A stretch of DNA of 64,000 nucleotides from Plotosus lineatus (Eukaryota; Chordata; Actinopteri; Siluriformes; Plotosidae). This document shows positions 9,146-20,900 of the stretch, piece after piece. The notes under the pieces were generated by a model, which ran no database searches, was not told the origin of the DNA, and was given only the letters and a program-made list of their open reading frames with translations. The DNA is taken from positions 49,584,501 to 49,648,500 of the forward strand of contig CM045731.1 of assembly GCA_024760905.1 (NCBI GenBank), given 5' to 3'. Every line of letters starts with the position of its first letter. Positions within the stretch are counted from its first letter, which is position 1. Position numbers and translations under genes: made by a program.

Positions 9146-12100
9146 ATGCAGCCATGAGGCGGGGGGGGCACGAACCAGTGTCTCTCCCCCTTATGCCGGT
9201 CCCAAGCCCGGATAAATGCAGAGGGTTGCGACAGGAAGGGCATCCGGCGTAAAACTTCTGCCACATTTAAAAAATGCAAATGATCAAAACAAAATTCATA
9301 CCGGATCGGTCGAGGCCCGGGTTAACAACGACCGCCATCAGTGCTGTCAACCAACAGGGTGCTGATGGAAATTGGACTACTGTTGGTCGAAGACGTCGAA
9401 GAAGGAGAGGCGGGAGGCGTGTCCGTAGGCAGAGAGAGAAGAGGAAATGTGTGAGCCTAGGACTGAGAGTAGGGACTTTGAATGTTGGAACTATGCAAGG
9501 AAAAGATAGGGAGCTGGCTGACATGATGCAGAGGAGGAAGGTGGACATACTGTGTGTTCAGGAGACAAGGTGGAAAGGTAGAAAGACTAGAAGCTTAGGA
9601 GCAGGGTTTAAACTGTTTTATCATGGTGTGGATGGGAAGAGAAATGGAGTAGGAGTCATCTTGAAGGAGGGGTTTGTCAGGAATGTTCTAGACGTGAAAA
9701 GAGTGTCAGACAGAGTGATGAGCCTCAAGTTAGAAATTGAAGGCGTGATGGTCAATGTTGTTCGTGCTTATGCCCCACAGGCAGGATGTAAGCTAGAAGA
9801 GAAGGAGAGATTCTGGAGTGATTTAGATGAAGTGATGCAGAATACCCCCAGAGGTGAAAGAGTGGTCATTGGAGCAGACTTCAATGGACATGTTGGTGCA
9901 GGCAACAGAGGGGACGAGGGTAGGTCCCATGATGGGCAGGTTTGGTATCCAGGACAGGAACACAGAAGGACAGATGTTGATCGATTTTGCAAAAAGGATG
10001 GAAATGGCTGTGGTGAATACTTTCTTCAAGAAGAAACAGAAGCATAGGGTGACTTATGAAAGCGGAGGTAAGAGCACACAGGTAGACTACATCTTGTGCA
10101 GGCGATGTAATTTGAAGGAAGTCAGTGACTGCAAAGTAGTAGTTGGTGAGAGTGTTGCCAAACAGCATAGGATGGTGGTATGCAGGATGACACTGATGGT
10201 GAGAAAAGTGAAAAAGGCAAAGGCAGAGCAGAAGACAAAGTGGTGGAAGCTGAAAAAGGAAGAGTGTCGTGTTGTCTTCAAGGAGGAGTTGAAACAGGCT
10301 TTGGGTAGTCAGGAAGTGCTTCCAGAGGACTGGACAACCACAGCCAATGTGATCAGGGAGACCGGTAGGAGAGTACTTGGTGTGTCCTCTGGAAGGAAAG
10401 TAGATAAGGAAACTTGGTGGTGTAATGAGGAAGTACAGGAGTGTGTACAAAAGAAGAGGTTAGCCAAGAAGAAGTGGGACATTGACAGGACCGAAGAGAG
10501 TAAACAGGAGTACAGGGAGACACAGCGTAAGGCGAAGGTAGCAGTGTCAAAGGCCAAACAGAGGGCGTATGATGACTTGTATGATAGGTTGAACAGTAAG
10601 GAGGGAGAAAATGATCTATACAGGTTAGCACAGCAGAGAAATAGAGATGGGAAAGACATGCAGCAAGTTAGAATGATAAAGGACAGAGAGGGAAATGTAT
10701 TGACTGATGACAGAAGTGTGCTGGGAAGATGGAAAGAGTACTTTGAACAGCTGATGAATGAAGAAAATGAGAGAGAAAAAAGAGTAGAAGGGGTGACCGT
10801 TGAGGAGCAGGAAGTAGCAAAGATTAGTAAGGGAGAAGTGAGGAGGGCATTGAAGAGGATGAAGAGTGGAAAGGCAGTTGGCCCTGATGACATACCAGTT
10901 GAGGTATGGAAGTGTCTAGGGAGGTAGCAGTAGATTTTCTGACAAGAATATTCAACAAGGTCTTAGAAAGTGAGCAGATGCCAGAGGAATGGAGGAGAAG
11001 TGTGCTTGTGCCCATTTTTAAGAACAAGGGAGATGTACAGAGTTGTGGCAACTACAGAGGGATAAAGTTGATGAGCCATACAATGAAGCTATGGGAAAGA
11101 ATAGTGGAAGCAAGACTAAGGGCAGAGGTCAGCATTTGTGAACAACAGTTTGGTTTCATGCCCAGAAAGAGCACCACAGATGCAGTGTTTGCTTTGAGGA
11201 TGTTAATAGAGAAGTACAGAGAAGGTCAGAGGGAGCTGCATTGTGCCTTTGTGGATCTGGAGAAAGCCTATGACAGGGTGCCGAGAGAAGAACTGTGGTA
11301 TTGTATGAGGAAGTCTGGAGTGACAGAGAAGTATGTTAGAGTGGTGCAGGACATGTATGAGAGATGTAAGACAGTGGTGAGGTGTGCTGTTGGTGTGACA
11401 GAAGAGTTCAAGGTGGAGGTGGGACTGCATCAAGGGTCAGCTCTCAGCCCCTTCTTGTTTGCTATGGTGATGGACAGGCTAACAGACGAGGTTAGACAAG
11501 AATCTCCATGGACTATGATGTTTGCAGATGACATCGTGATCTGTAGTGAGAGCAGAGACCAAGTGGAGGAAAATCTAGAGAGGTGGAGGTATGCCCTGGA
11601 AAGGAGGGGATTGAAGGTTAGTCTTAGTAAGACAGAATACATGTGTGTGAACGACAAGGACCCAAGAGGAACTTTGAGGTTACAGGGGCAGAGATAAAGA
11701 AGGTGGAGGATTTTAAGTACTTAGGCTCAACAATCCAGAGCAATGGAGAGTGGGGAAAAGAGGTGAAGAAGCGCGTGCAGGCAGGTTGGAATGGATGGAG
11801 AAAAATGTCCGGTGTGATGTGTGATAGGAGAGTATCGGCAAGAATGAAGGGAAAAGTGTACAAGACGGTGGTGAGGCCAGCAATGTTGTATGGTTTAGAG
11901 ACAGTGGCCCTGGGGAAAAGACAGGAGTCAGAGTTGGAGGTAGCAGAGATGAAAATGTTGAGGTTCTCTTTGGGAGTAACGAGGATGGATAGGATCAGAA
12001 ATGAGTACATCAGAGGGACAGCACATGTTAGATGTTTTGGAGACAAAGTCAGAGAGGCTAGATTGAGATGGTTTGGACATGTACAGAGGAGGGATAGTGA

Positions 12101-12312
12101 GTATATTGGTCGTAGGATGCTGAGGTTGGAAATACCAGGCAAAAGGCCCAGAGGAAGACCAAAGAGAAGATTTATGGATGCGGTGAAGGCGGACATGAAG
12201 GTCGTTGGAGTAAGAGTAGAAGATGCAGAGGACAGGGAGAGATGGAGGCAGATCATTTGCTGTGGCGACCCCTGAAGGGAACAGCCGAAAGGAAAAGAAG
12301 AAGAAAGAAGAA
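9146..12312 (+). mobile_element. RTE-like LINE, full length or nearly so, with perfect TSD
   Basis: A 3.17-kb non-LTR retrotransposon bounded by identical 16-bp duplications. It runs from 'atgcagccatgaggcgg' to a GAA-rich 3' end following 'tgtggcgacccctgaaggg'. It codes in order for an AP-like endonuclease, a reverse transcriptase with FADD, and a C-terminal region. The short GAA-type tail and lack of poly(A) fit RTE-type elements; I assign it to the RTE/Expander-like group by recognition only. Three frameshifts break the coding region, yet the duplication is intact, so the insertion looks comparatively young. Confidence 0.85.
9274..12275 (+). pseudogene. LINE endonuclease/reverse-transcriptase polyprotein, three frameshifts
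   Basis: Four overlapping frames cover the protein: 9274-10047 (endonuclease; LNVGTM, CVQETRW, YAPQAG, GADFNGHVGAG), 9854-10927 (linker to RT; KSGKAVGPDDIP), 10906-11697 (RT; NYRGIKL, FGFMPRKSTTDA, FVDLEKAYDRVP, LHQGSALSPFLF, MMFADDIVI) and 11643-12275 (C-terminus; ARLRWFGHVQRRDS, GKRPRGRPKRRFMD). Shifts lie near 9920, 10920 and 11690. The catalytic FADD pair is intact. The protein would nick the target and copy RNA by target-primed reverse transcription, but this copy cannot make it in one piece. Confidence 0.85.
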
Positions 12313-12328
12313 GCTCTACCAAAAAGTA
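12313..12328 (+). repeat. target-site duplication, right copy
   Basis: Exact 16-bp match to 9130-9145. Confidence 0.9.
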
Positions 12329-12366
12329 TTGAGCACTCTCCTACGGAAGGATCTACTCAGAAAATC

Positions 12367-12427
<61 letters not shown>

Positions 12428-12428
12428 A
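12367..12428. repeat. (TC)n(TA)n microsatellite
   Basis: Compound dinucleotide run just right of the LINE duplication. Confidence 0.9.
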
Positions 12429-12431
12429 CAT

Positions 12432-12690
12432 ATATAGCTTGCCACACCATTGCAGGGCAAAACACAACCATTCACTGTCACATTCACACCAACAAGCAAT
12501 GTCAAAGAGCCAGTTAGATTAGTATGAATATTTTTGAACTAACGGAGGAAATGGGAGTACCCAGAGAAACCTAGCCCAAGCTAAAACATGCAAAGTTCAC
12601 GCAAATGTACATTTGTTGATCCTGGGACACAAATGATTGACCTTTTTGCTGTGAGGTGGATGTGATAACTACTATGTTACTGTGCTACAA
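12432..12690 (-). repeat. L2-tail tRNA SINE, diverged, reverse
   Basis: Shows 'accattgcagggcaaaacac', 'accattcactgtcacattc' and later a degraded head ('gtgataactactatg') in the reverse-copy order. Poorly conserved. Confidence 0.5.
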
Positions 12691-12891
12691 CTGGCTAATT
12701 CTTGAGAAAACAAATTGGGGGAGGGGGGAGGTTTAGAGTGAGCTTTTTAGCTCACAAGTCACAACCGCTTTTTTCTGCAGTGCTGCCTTAGGCCACAAAA
12801 TATTGTCTGAGCAGATATCCTAAGAGTAGATTTGAAAATCATGAACTCTGTATGACTTATGCTAGAAATACTATAACTTTGAGGTAAGTAC

Positions 12892-13129
12892 CTCTTTATA
12901 GGTGCATATTTGTACCAACGTTTCTTCATTTGTACCTGGAAGCAATGTATTGTTGCTCTTCTGCGAACAAGCAATCAAATCTTCCATTAACTCATCTGCA
13001 AGTCGTCCAAGTAAGTCGTCAGGCAGTATGAGCCCATTGTCCGCATCCCCCTCAAGCCATCCATCAGCACCAACAGCTACGCTACTCAGTAAATTTGTTT
13101 TTTGGGCTGCCAAAACAAAGTTTGTATTG
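12892..13129 (-). CDS. possible internal exon of an unrecognised gene
   Basis: A minus-strand frame is open between an acceptor (tgtcag ending at 13130) and a donor (gag then GTACTT from 12891), 238 nt, ending in phase 0. The peptide is acidic and not low-complexity, with an amphipathic stretch around LPDDLLGRLADELMEDLI. There is no start codon, so it would be an internal exon. It does not resemble any transposon family here. The phase matches the exon-like segment at 1017-1246 on the same strand. I cannot name a protein. Confidence 0.3.
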
Positions 13130-13890
13130 CTGACATGAGAAATGGATCAGTGCACAGACGAGACATGGAGAGCAGCGGGGGCAGGACCGTATGTCTAGGC
13201 TTGTGACAAATTTCACAGAGACACACTGTGGCTCTGTCTCATTTTCCTTTTCTTTAGCACTGAAGGAGATAATTGCGCAGCTGTGTACCTTTTTCAGTCT
13301 GCTAGTTTTTTTCCAATAATACTTTGGAGCTGTATTTGTGTTGTTTAAGTAAGAACAGGCAGTCAGATGTAAAGATCCAAACAGACAGATGTAGCGATCT
13401 AAATTTACTGTAGCCCCCCTCTCAACCACTTTTCTTCTTTTTCTCCAAGCATAATTGCACAGCTGTACCCTTTCAGTCTTTCTTCGTCTGTCTTGTCCTG
13501 CCTTGTTAGGTTAGTTGTCTTCTTACCAAAGATAACTATATAATTACAATCTTGGCTGCTCACTGTTCAGTATATAACCCTCAAAAGATAAACATTGTCT
13601 TTATTTTATAACAAAACAAAACAAAACAACAATTCATAAAGAATGGTATGAAAAGTGGGACTGGGGCTGATTTCTTTCTAGCCCAAACTGTATTTTCATG
13701 CAGCCTGTCAGTGACAGTCATGTCCAAAAATAACCCCTTCTTGAATTTATTTTTCAGACATATCAGTAACAAAAAAATCCCACAAAAACACAAATGTGAA
13801 ACATGTCCTTTGTTTCATAACCATGGCTTTACATTGTGACACAATGTACACGATCTCCGTGATTAAAAAAGGTGAGTATTTTTAAAGAAT
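13130..13890. other. unique sequence, no recognised feature
   Basis: Non-repetitive; short frames on both strands show no domain. Includes a short (AAAAC) run near 13612. Confidence 0.4.
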
Positions 13891-13892
13891 GT

Positions 13893-14235
13893 TCCGTGAT
13901 AGTCTAGTCGATAGGGCGTAGGATCGCTGATCCTAAGGTTGGGGGTTCGAGTCCCCACAGGGTTGTCACTGTCCCCCCAGTGCAGCTAACTGGGTTATCA
14001 AAGGCAGGCCATGTCTCTCACTGTCTATGGTGAGAGGCATGTAAAGGGACCATTGCTGACTTTCGTAAAGAGTAGGCTGCAAAGCCATCAGTGTGTTTCT
14101 GTCCCTTGCTAAAAGCGTTGTGACAGGAAGGGCATCTGAAGTAAACACCCATGCCAAATCAAATGTGCGAATCAGCTGATTCACTGTGGCGACTCTCGAG
14201 AACGGGAAAAAGCCAAGAAGAAGAAGAAGAAGTTC
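13893..14235 (+). repeat. tRNA-Glu-like SINE with RTE-like tail, forward
   Basis: Forward copy. Head 'gatagtctagtcgatagggc', B-box-like 'gggggttcgagtcccc', body 'ctaactgggttatcaaagg', LINE-related 'gtgacaggaagggcatc', and a 3' end 'cgaatcagctgattcactgtggcgac' that finishes in AAGAAG repeats. The head resembles tRNA-Glu. Confidence 0.8.
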
Positions 14236-14239
14236 TGGA

Positions 14240-14825
14240 TATAAAAGAAGATAGCTCGCATCCAGGAGATGAAACTTGAAGGAATCATTTTGCCGAGTTA
14301 ATCAAGATCCACCTTGATGGTACATCAAGTTCTGTTACTCTCTGATAAGGTCTGTTAAGCTGTACTGCGCTCTTCTGTACTCCCTCTGTTGTATCACGAG
14401 TGGCATAAAATCATAATACAGTGGAATAATCATTGCAAATATTCTTGATAGTCAAAATTTTTGCCACGATCAATACAGTACAATAATCACAAGTCCACCA
14501 AGTTCCCTCAAGAGCATCATGATTCAATTCCATAACCCCCCCCACGCTCATCACGATTCACGCAAATCTTGGAGATTGTGGATATCGTACCCGAGTGTAA
14601 CCCAAGGTAAAAATGAATGAGGTGGATTTTTCTACTTTTTTCTACAAATCTCATTTGGTGGAGAAATGAAAATAGGCAAGTTGAGGCGTTAACAAAGCAG
14701 CTTTACATAACAAGCACATTTAGTGAAGAATTTAAATGTAGTACTTTAGATGGTTCTCAAAAACCCTATTATCCTCCGAGAAAGGTCCCAAAGAAAACCC
14801 AAACAGACATTCTGAGGAAAAAACC
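14240..14825. other. no recognisable feature
   Basis: Moderately AT-rich unique sequence; no convincing exon on either strand. Confidence 0.4.
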
Positions 14826-14829
14826 TTGA

Positions 14830-15237
14830 GGGGAACGAGACTCATCATCATCATCATCATCATGTTTCCCCTATGGCGTCGTGGACAACCTTGGGGCACT
14901 CTTGCTGGAATCGGGTATTCAGCAATCGCAGGAAATCGGTCTTCACCATCATCATCTTTCTTGCTTGTTGTATGTCAACACCATGTATCTTTTCAATTCT
15001 ATTCCACATCGTTCTCGGAGTTAGGTTATCAAATAGTACTTGTTTCTGGAGGGCATTGTTGTCAAGCCTGCATATATGTGCCAGATATTTAAAGTGCTGT
15101 GCCAAACAAAAGTCACGGATGGGGCGTGTAGTCCTGTAACTCCAGTCCACATCAGACTCAAAAGTGAATCCCATCCTCATTTGGGTGAACCCAGATAAAA
15201 ATACAAACCATGTAACAGAAACTTCATTATAGTTCAT
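14830..15237 (-). pseudogene. non-LTR retrotransposon C-terminal fragment
   Basis: A minus-strand frame of about 125 codons ends next to a (CAT)n tail at 14846-14863. It contains RPIRDFCLAQHFKYLAHICR, then LQKQVLFDN and WNRIEKIHGVDIQQ. This resembles the region after RT in several LINE groups, possibly R4/Dong-like; the group is uncertain. The 5' part is missing, as expected for a truncated insertion. Confidence 0.5.
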
Positions 15238-15609
15238 TATGAAGTCCAGTTGGTTGTCTTATAACTGCAATGGGAATTGTAGTCCTACATCATTTCAGTA
15301 AAAGAGTTTATATCACCAGTAGTGAGTAATCTGGAGCAAAACTCACAATGAGCAGATTTTGACGAATTCTTTTGGGGTGTATTATGGCCTAAATATCATT
15401 TCAACACATGTTGAAGGTGATCCAGGTCATGATACTTCTAGAAATTTTAAAGAATTCTTTAACATTATGGGGTAGGGTCAATTTAACACTTTTTTTTTTA
15501 AATCTCCATGGTCATGACTGAAGAAATAATTATCAATATACTAAAATAAAAAATAAGGAGGGAAATTAGCTGCGTTGGTGGAGGTTTGCATTCTCCAGTT
15601 GTTGTTTTT

Positions 15610-15809
15610 TTGCAGTACGGTGAGGCAGGGGTTAGCATATTCACCTTGCAGCAAGACTGTCCCACATTTGATTCCCAAGATTGGGAGGACTCAGTGTGGA
15701 GTGTGCGGGTTCACCCGGTGCTTCAGTGGGCTTCCTCTGGGTACTCCAATTTCTTCCGACAGTCCAAAAACATGCACTGCAGGCTAACTGGGGGTTTCAC
15801 ATTGCCCTC

Positions 15810-15851
<42 letters not shown>

Positions 15852-15960
15852 CTTGGCCAGAAATGGCCTGGTGAGTTGTTCAGACTGTACTTTGCCTTCA
15901 CCCAGAGTCCCTTAGCCTTTAACTCTCCATCCTGTTATCAGGGCTAGAGTTCATCTTTTG
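15610..15960 (+). repeat. L2-tail tRNA SINE with (TG)n expansion, forward
   Basis: Head 'gtgaggcaggggttagcat', body 'agtgtggagtgtgcgggttc', 'cgacagtccaaaaacatgca' and tail. A (TG)n run at 15811-15850 sits at the same place in the tail as the run at 2444-2534. Confidence 0.7.
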
Positions 15961-16296
15961 ACCTTTTATCAGCCCTGAGTAAATGTTTCTATCTGTCCTC
16001 AAAACAGTATTTTTTTCTGCCTGAACAGATTGTTTGATATTTCCGCTCAACATTTCCATTCCAATGTGATGACAGACCTCTTAAGTATGTGGTAGAATTG
16101 ACATGGATATGTCTGTTGCTATATATAAATGCTATGCTACACAAGGGCCCTTTGTCATCCAGAGTGCAGGAGGTTGCTGTGCACATCCCTCATGCAAATT
16201 CATAAAACTGGATACTATTACAACTCACGAGCTGAGATTTTTTAATGTACCTTGTACCATAAGGTCTTTGAGCAATCCTGTAGTACCTGGATTTTC

Positions 16297-16398
16297 TTTC
16301 TTCTTCTTCTTTTCCTTTCGGCTTTTCCCTTCAGGGGTCGCCACAGCGAATCATCTGCCTCCATCTCACCCTATCCTTTGCATCTTCTTCTCTTACAC

Positions 16399-16400
<2 letters not shown>
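16297..16400 (-). mobile_element. RTE-like LINE, 3' end only
   Basis: About 100 bp matching the 3' end of the LINE at 9146-12312 in reverse ('tttcggcttttcccttcagg', 'cgccacagcgaatcatctgc'). A severely 5'-truncated insertion whose far end runs into (TA)n. Confidence 0.75.
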
Positions 16401-16401
<1 letters not shown>

Positions 16402-16497
<96 letters not shown>

Positions 16498-16498
16498 A
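16402..16498. repeat. (TA)n microsatellite ending in poly-T
   Basis: About 80 bp of TA/CATA followed by 15 T. Confidence 0.95.
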
Positions 16499-16506
16499 TG
16501 AGTGTG

Positions 16507-16735
16507 TCATGGATGTTCAAGGAAACGAACAGATTTTGTCTTTTGAAGCACACAAAAAGACAGTGGTGAAAACAGATGTGACCAGGCTGCGGTGAGCTTT
16601 GACCCAGAAGTTTTAGGTTGACCCTGGCAACTGCTAAGTTCAGAAAAACCTTTCGGAAAACATCCTGAATGGTGTTTTAAATCACAAAGTGACAGGATCA
16701 TTGTAGCTGAAAAGTCCTTGGGCATTTTTCTTTCC
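16507..16735 (-). other. open, non-repetitive minus-strand frame of unknown nature
   Basis: A 72-codon frame (starts MPKDFSATM, ends VRFLEHP) follows a splice-acceptor-like 'ttcattctag'. It has no repeat content and no recognised domain. No good donor is visible. It lies on the same strand as the two exon-like stretches further left. Weak evidence. Confidence 0.15.
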
Positions 16736-16785
16736 AGCTAGAATGAAGTTAGCAAACGCTCGATAATCAGTAAATCACTACAGCA

Positions 16786-17880
16786 GGGGTCACCAACCTT
16801 TTTGAAACTGAGAGCTACTTCTTGGGTACCAATTAATGTGAAGGGCTACCAGGTCGATACACACTTGTGACATAACAAATTTTCTCAATTTACCTTTAAT
16901 TATATGTTATTATTAATAATTAATGTCAGGGGTCGGGAACCTTTTTGACAAAGAGAGCCAAAAAAAAAAATTAAAATCTAATCCTCTGAGAGCCAAATAT
17001 ATTTTTAAATACTGAGACCAACAATTTTAGAGTATAATACGACTCTGAATTTATTTTTAAACAACATTGTTATAACAAAGCTATTTTTTAATAAGAAAAG
17101 TACTTTTCACTATTATTGCGACTTCTGATGCTGCATGGTTTTGCTGATAGCTTTGTAGTCTGGTTGATACGTGCTGAGGTTCAGCTTTATGCAAGCGTTT
17201 CAGCTTCCATTTATTAAACATGACCGCGGGTTGGTCTTGATGCTTTTCAGGTGTGAGAAGGACAGCTTGCGTGTGCATGTGGAGCCAAATCGTCAATAAG
17301 ATAGGACTCACACCCTGCAGTGTTTATGTGACAGGAAGCGCGAACCAAGGCAATCAGCTGGTCTGCGGGTTGAAGTTTTTTCATGTCTGTCCATTTGTGG
17401 TTTTTTTGCCAGCTCTGCTTTGCTTCTTGCACATGAGCTGATCAAAACGAGGGAAATTTACCTCTTTACCCAAAAACAACTCGTGCAGGCTGTTGCATAT
17501 CAGATAATAAAATTAGAGTTTCAAGATATTGGCCCCGCCCACACACTGGAGAACACAAAGAATTGGCTCTTCACTGCACGCCATAGCGACAAGCGGCATT
17601 GAAAACAGATGTATAGATTGAAATGCGTGAGATTTATTTGTTTTTATTCTATTTGATGGCTTTTTTCTTTATTTTTATTTAAAGGACAGCGAACTTATGT
17701 ATTAGTTATTCTGTTAAAAAAGGCCACCTGATTTATCTGAGAGCTAGATGCAGTCATCAAAAGAGCCACGTCTGGCTTCCGAGCCATAGGTTCCCGACCC
17801 CTGAACAAGCTTGCGGGTGACTCATGTTCTTGTGGGCGGCCTGGTGCCCACTGGCACCATGTTGGTGCCCCCGGCCCTAC
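16786..17880. mobile_element. hAT-type element carrying a nested hAT element
   Basis: The outer element starts with 'caggggtcaccaaccttttt', a hAT-like end. It is interrupted at 16927 by a second hAT-type element and seems to resume after 17803. Its right end is not clear. Confidence 0.5.
16927..17803. mobile_element. hAT-type non-autonomous element with terminal inverted repeats
   Basis: An 877-bp element bounded by caggggtcgggaacc (16927-16941) and its exact complement ggttcccgacccctg (17789-17803). No clean 8-bp duplication is visible. Internal short frames (for example minus strand about 17081-17311, with FNKWKLKRLHKAEPQH) look like hAT transposase debris. Related to the copies at 5580 and 34602. 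Confidence 0.75.
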
Positions 17881-17991
17881 AGTAAGGATACATAAAGTCA
17901 AGCAGTACTGATGAAGTTTAATATCATCATTATATGAGTGCAGTCAAAAAAAAGAAAAAAAAATTGCCGATGGCAGGGTGGATTTCGCTTC

Positions 17992-20900
17992 AGCTTCTTC
18001 TTCTTTTCCTTTCGCCCTTTCCCTTCAAGGGTCGCCACAGTGAATCGTCTGCCTCCAGCTCACCCTATCCACTGCATATTCTACTCTTACTCCAACTACC
18101 TTCATGTCCTCCTTCACCACGTCCATAAATCTTCTCTTTGGTCTTCCTCTAAGCCTTCTGCCTGGTAGTTCCAACCTCAGCATCCTACGACCAATATACT
18201 CACTATCCCTCTTTTGTACATGTCCAAACCATCTCAATCTAGCCTCTCTGACTTTGTCTCCAAAACCTCTTACATGTGCTGTCTCTCTGATGTACTCATT
18301 CCTGATTCTATCCATTCACGTTACTCCCAAAGAGAACCTCAACATTTTCATCTCTGCTACCTCCAGCTCTGCCTCCTTTCTTTTCCTCAGTGCCACTGTT
18401 TCTAAACCATACAATATTGCTGGCCTCAACACTGTCTTGTACACTTTTCCTTTCATTCTTGCCAATACCTTCCTATCGCACATCACACCAGACTCTTTTC
18501 TCGAACCATTCCAACCTGCCTGCACACGCTTCTTCACCCCTTTTCCACACCATCCATTGCTCTGGATTGTTGAGCCGAAGTACTTAAAATCCTCCACCTT
18601 CTTTATCTCTGCCCCCTGAAACCTCATTCTTCCTCTTGGGTCATTGTCGTTCACACACATGTATTATGTTTTACGGCAGCTAACCTTCATTCCTCTCATT
18701 TCCAGGGCATACCTCCACCTCTCTAGATTTTCCTCCACGTGTTCTCTGCTCTCACTACAGATCACAATGTCATCTGCAAACATCATAGTCCATGGAGATT
18801 CTTGTCTAACCTCGTCTGTCAGCCTGTTCATCACCATAGCAAACAAGAAGGGGCTCAGAGCTGATCCTTGATGCAGTCCCACCTCCACCTTGAACTCTTC
18901 TGTTACACCGACAGCACACCTCACCACTGTCTTACATCTCTCATACATGTCCTGCACCACTCTAACATACTTCTCTGCCACTCCAGAATTCCTCATGCAA
19001 TACCACAGTTCTTCTCTTGGCACCCTGTCATATGCTTTCTCCAGATCTACAAAGGTAGGATGCAGCTCCCTCTGGCCTTCTCTTTACTTCTCTATTAACA
19101 TCCTCAAAGCAAACACTTCATCTGTGGTGCTCTTTCTTGGCATAAAACCAAACTGTTGTTCACAAATGCTGACCTCTGCCCTTAGTCTAGCTTCCACTAT
19201 TCTTTCCCATAACTTCATCGTATGGCTCAGTAACTTTATCCCTCTATAGTTGCCACAACTCTGCATGTCTCCCTTGTTCTTAAAAATGAGCACAAGCACA
19301 CTCCTCCTACATTTCTCCGGCATCCTTTCACTCTCTAAGACCTTGTTGAATGTTCTTGTCAGAAAATCTACTACCTCCCCTAGACACTTCGATACCTCCA
19401 CTGGTATTTCATCAGGACCAGCTGCCTTTCCACTCTTCATCCTCTTCAATGCCCTCCTCACTTCACCCTTACTAATCTTTGCTACTTCCTGGTCCTCAAC
19501 AGTCACCTCTTCTACTCTTTTTTCTCTCTCATTTTCCTCATTCATCAGCTCTTCGAAGTACTCGTCCCATCTTCCCAGCACACTTCTGTCATCAGTCAAT
19601 ACATTTCCCTCTCTGTCCTTAATCACTCTAACTTGCGGCACGTCCTTCCCATCTCTATTTCTCTGCTGTGCCAACCTGTATAAATCATTTTCTCCCTCCT
19701 TACTGTCCAGCCTATCATACAAGGCATCATACACCCTCTGTTTGGCCTTTGACACCGCTACCTTCGCCTTACGCTGTGTCTCCCTGTACTCCTGTTTACT
19801 CTCTTCGGACCTGTCTATGTCCCACTTCTTAGCTAACCTCTTCCTTTGTACACACTCCTGCACTTCCTGAGTCCACCACCAAGTCCCTTATTTACTGTCC
19901 TTCCAGAGGACACACCAAGTACTCGCCTACCTGTCTCCCTCATCACATTAGCTGTAGTTGTCCAGTCATCTGGAAGCACTTTCTGACCACCCAAAGCCTG
20001 TTTCAACTCCTCATTGAAGACAACACCACACTCTTCCTTTTTCAGCTTCCACCACTTTGTCTTCTACTCTGCCTTTGCCTTCTTCACCTTCCTCACCATC
20101 AGAATCATCCTGCACACCACCATCCTATGCTGTTTGGCAACACTCTCACCCACTACAGTTACTGACTTCCTTCAAATTACATCGCCTACACAACATGTAG
20201 TCTACCTGTGTGCTCCTACCTCCACTTTTATAAGTCAACCTATGCTCCTGTCTCTTCTGGAAGAAAGTATTCACCACAGCCATTTCCATCCTTTTTGCAA
20301 AATCTATCAACATCTGTCCTTCTGTGTTCCTGTCCTGGATACCAAACCTGCCCATCACTTCCTCGTCCCCTCTGTTGCCTGCACCAACATGTCCATTGAA
20401 GTCGGCCCCAATGGCCACTCTTTCACCTCTGGGGATACTCTGCATCACTTTATCTAACTCACTCCAGAATCTCTCCTTCTCTTCTAGCTCACATCCTGCC
20501 TGTGGGGCATAAGCACTGACAACATTGAACATCTTCTCCTTTCGGCTTTTCCCTTCAGGGGTCGCCACAGCGAATCATCTGCCTCCATCTCACCCTATAC
20601 TTTGCATCTTCTTCTCTACACCAACTACCTTCATGTCCTCCTTCACCACATTCATTAATTGTCTCTTTGGTCTTCCTCTAGGCCTTCTGCCTTGTAGTTC
20701 CAACCTCATCCTACTACCAATATACTCACTATCCCTCCTCTTTACATGTCCAAACCATCTCAATCTAGCCTCTCTGACTTTGTCTCCAAAACGTCTTACA
20801 TGTGCTGTCCCTCTGATGTGTTCATTTCTGATTCTATCCATCCTCGTTACTCCCAAAGAGAACCTCAACATTTTCATCTCTGCTACCTCCAGCTCTGCCT

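Noticed and set aside
8677..9146. Tyrosine/isoleucine-rich frames
   Set aside because: Translation of (TA)n; the same applies at 6210-6500, 12223-12522 and 16103-16569.
10309..10893. Serine/leucine-rich antisense frame over the LINE
   Set aside because: Shadow of the LINE linker region on the opposite strand; equivalent antisense frames appear over every LINE copy.
13581..13839. Small frames on both strands
   Set aside because: Each other's shadows in low-complexity A/T-rich DNA; no homology recognised.
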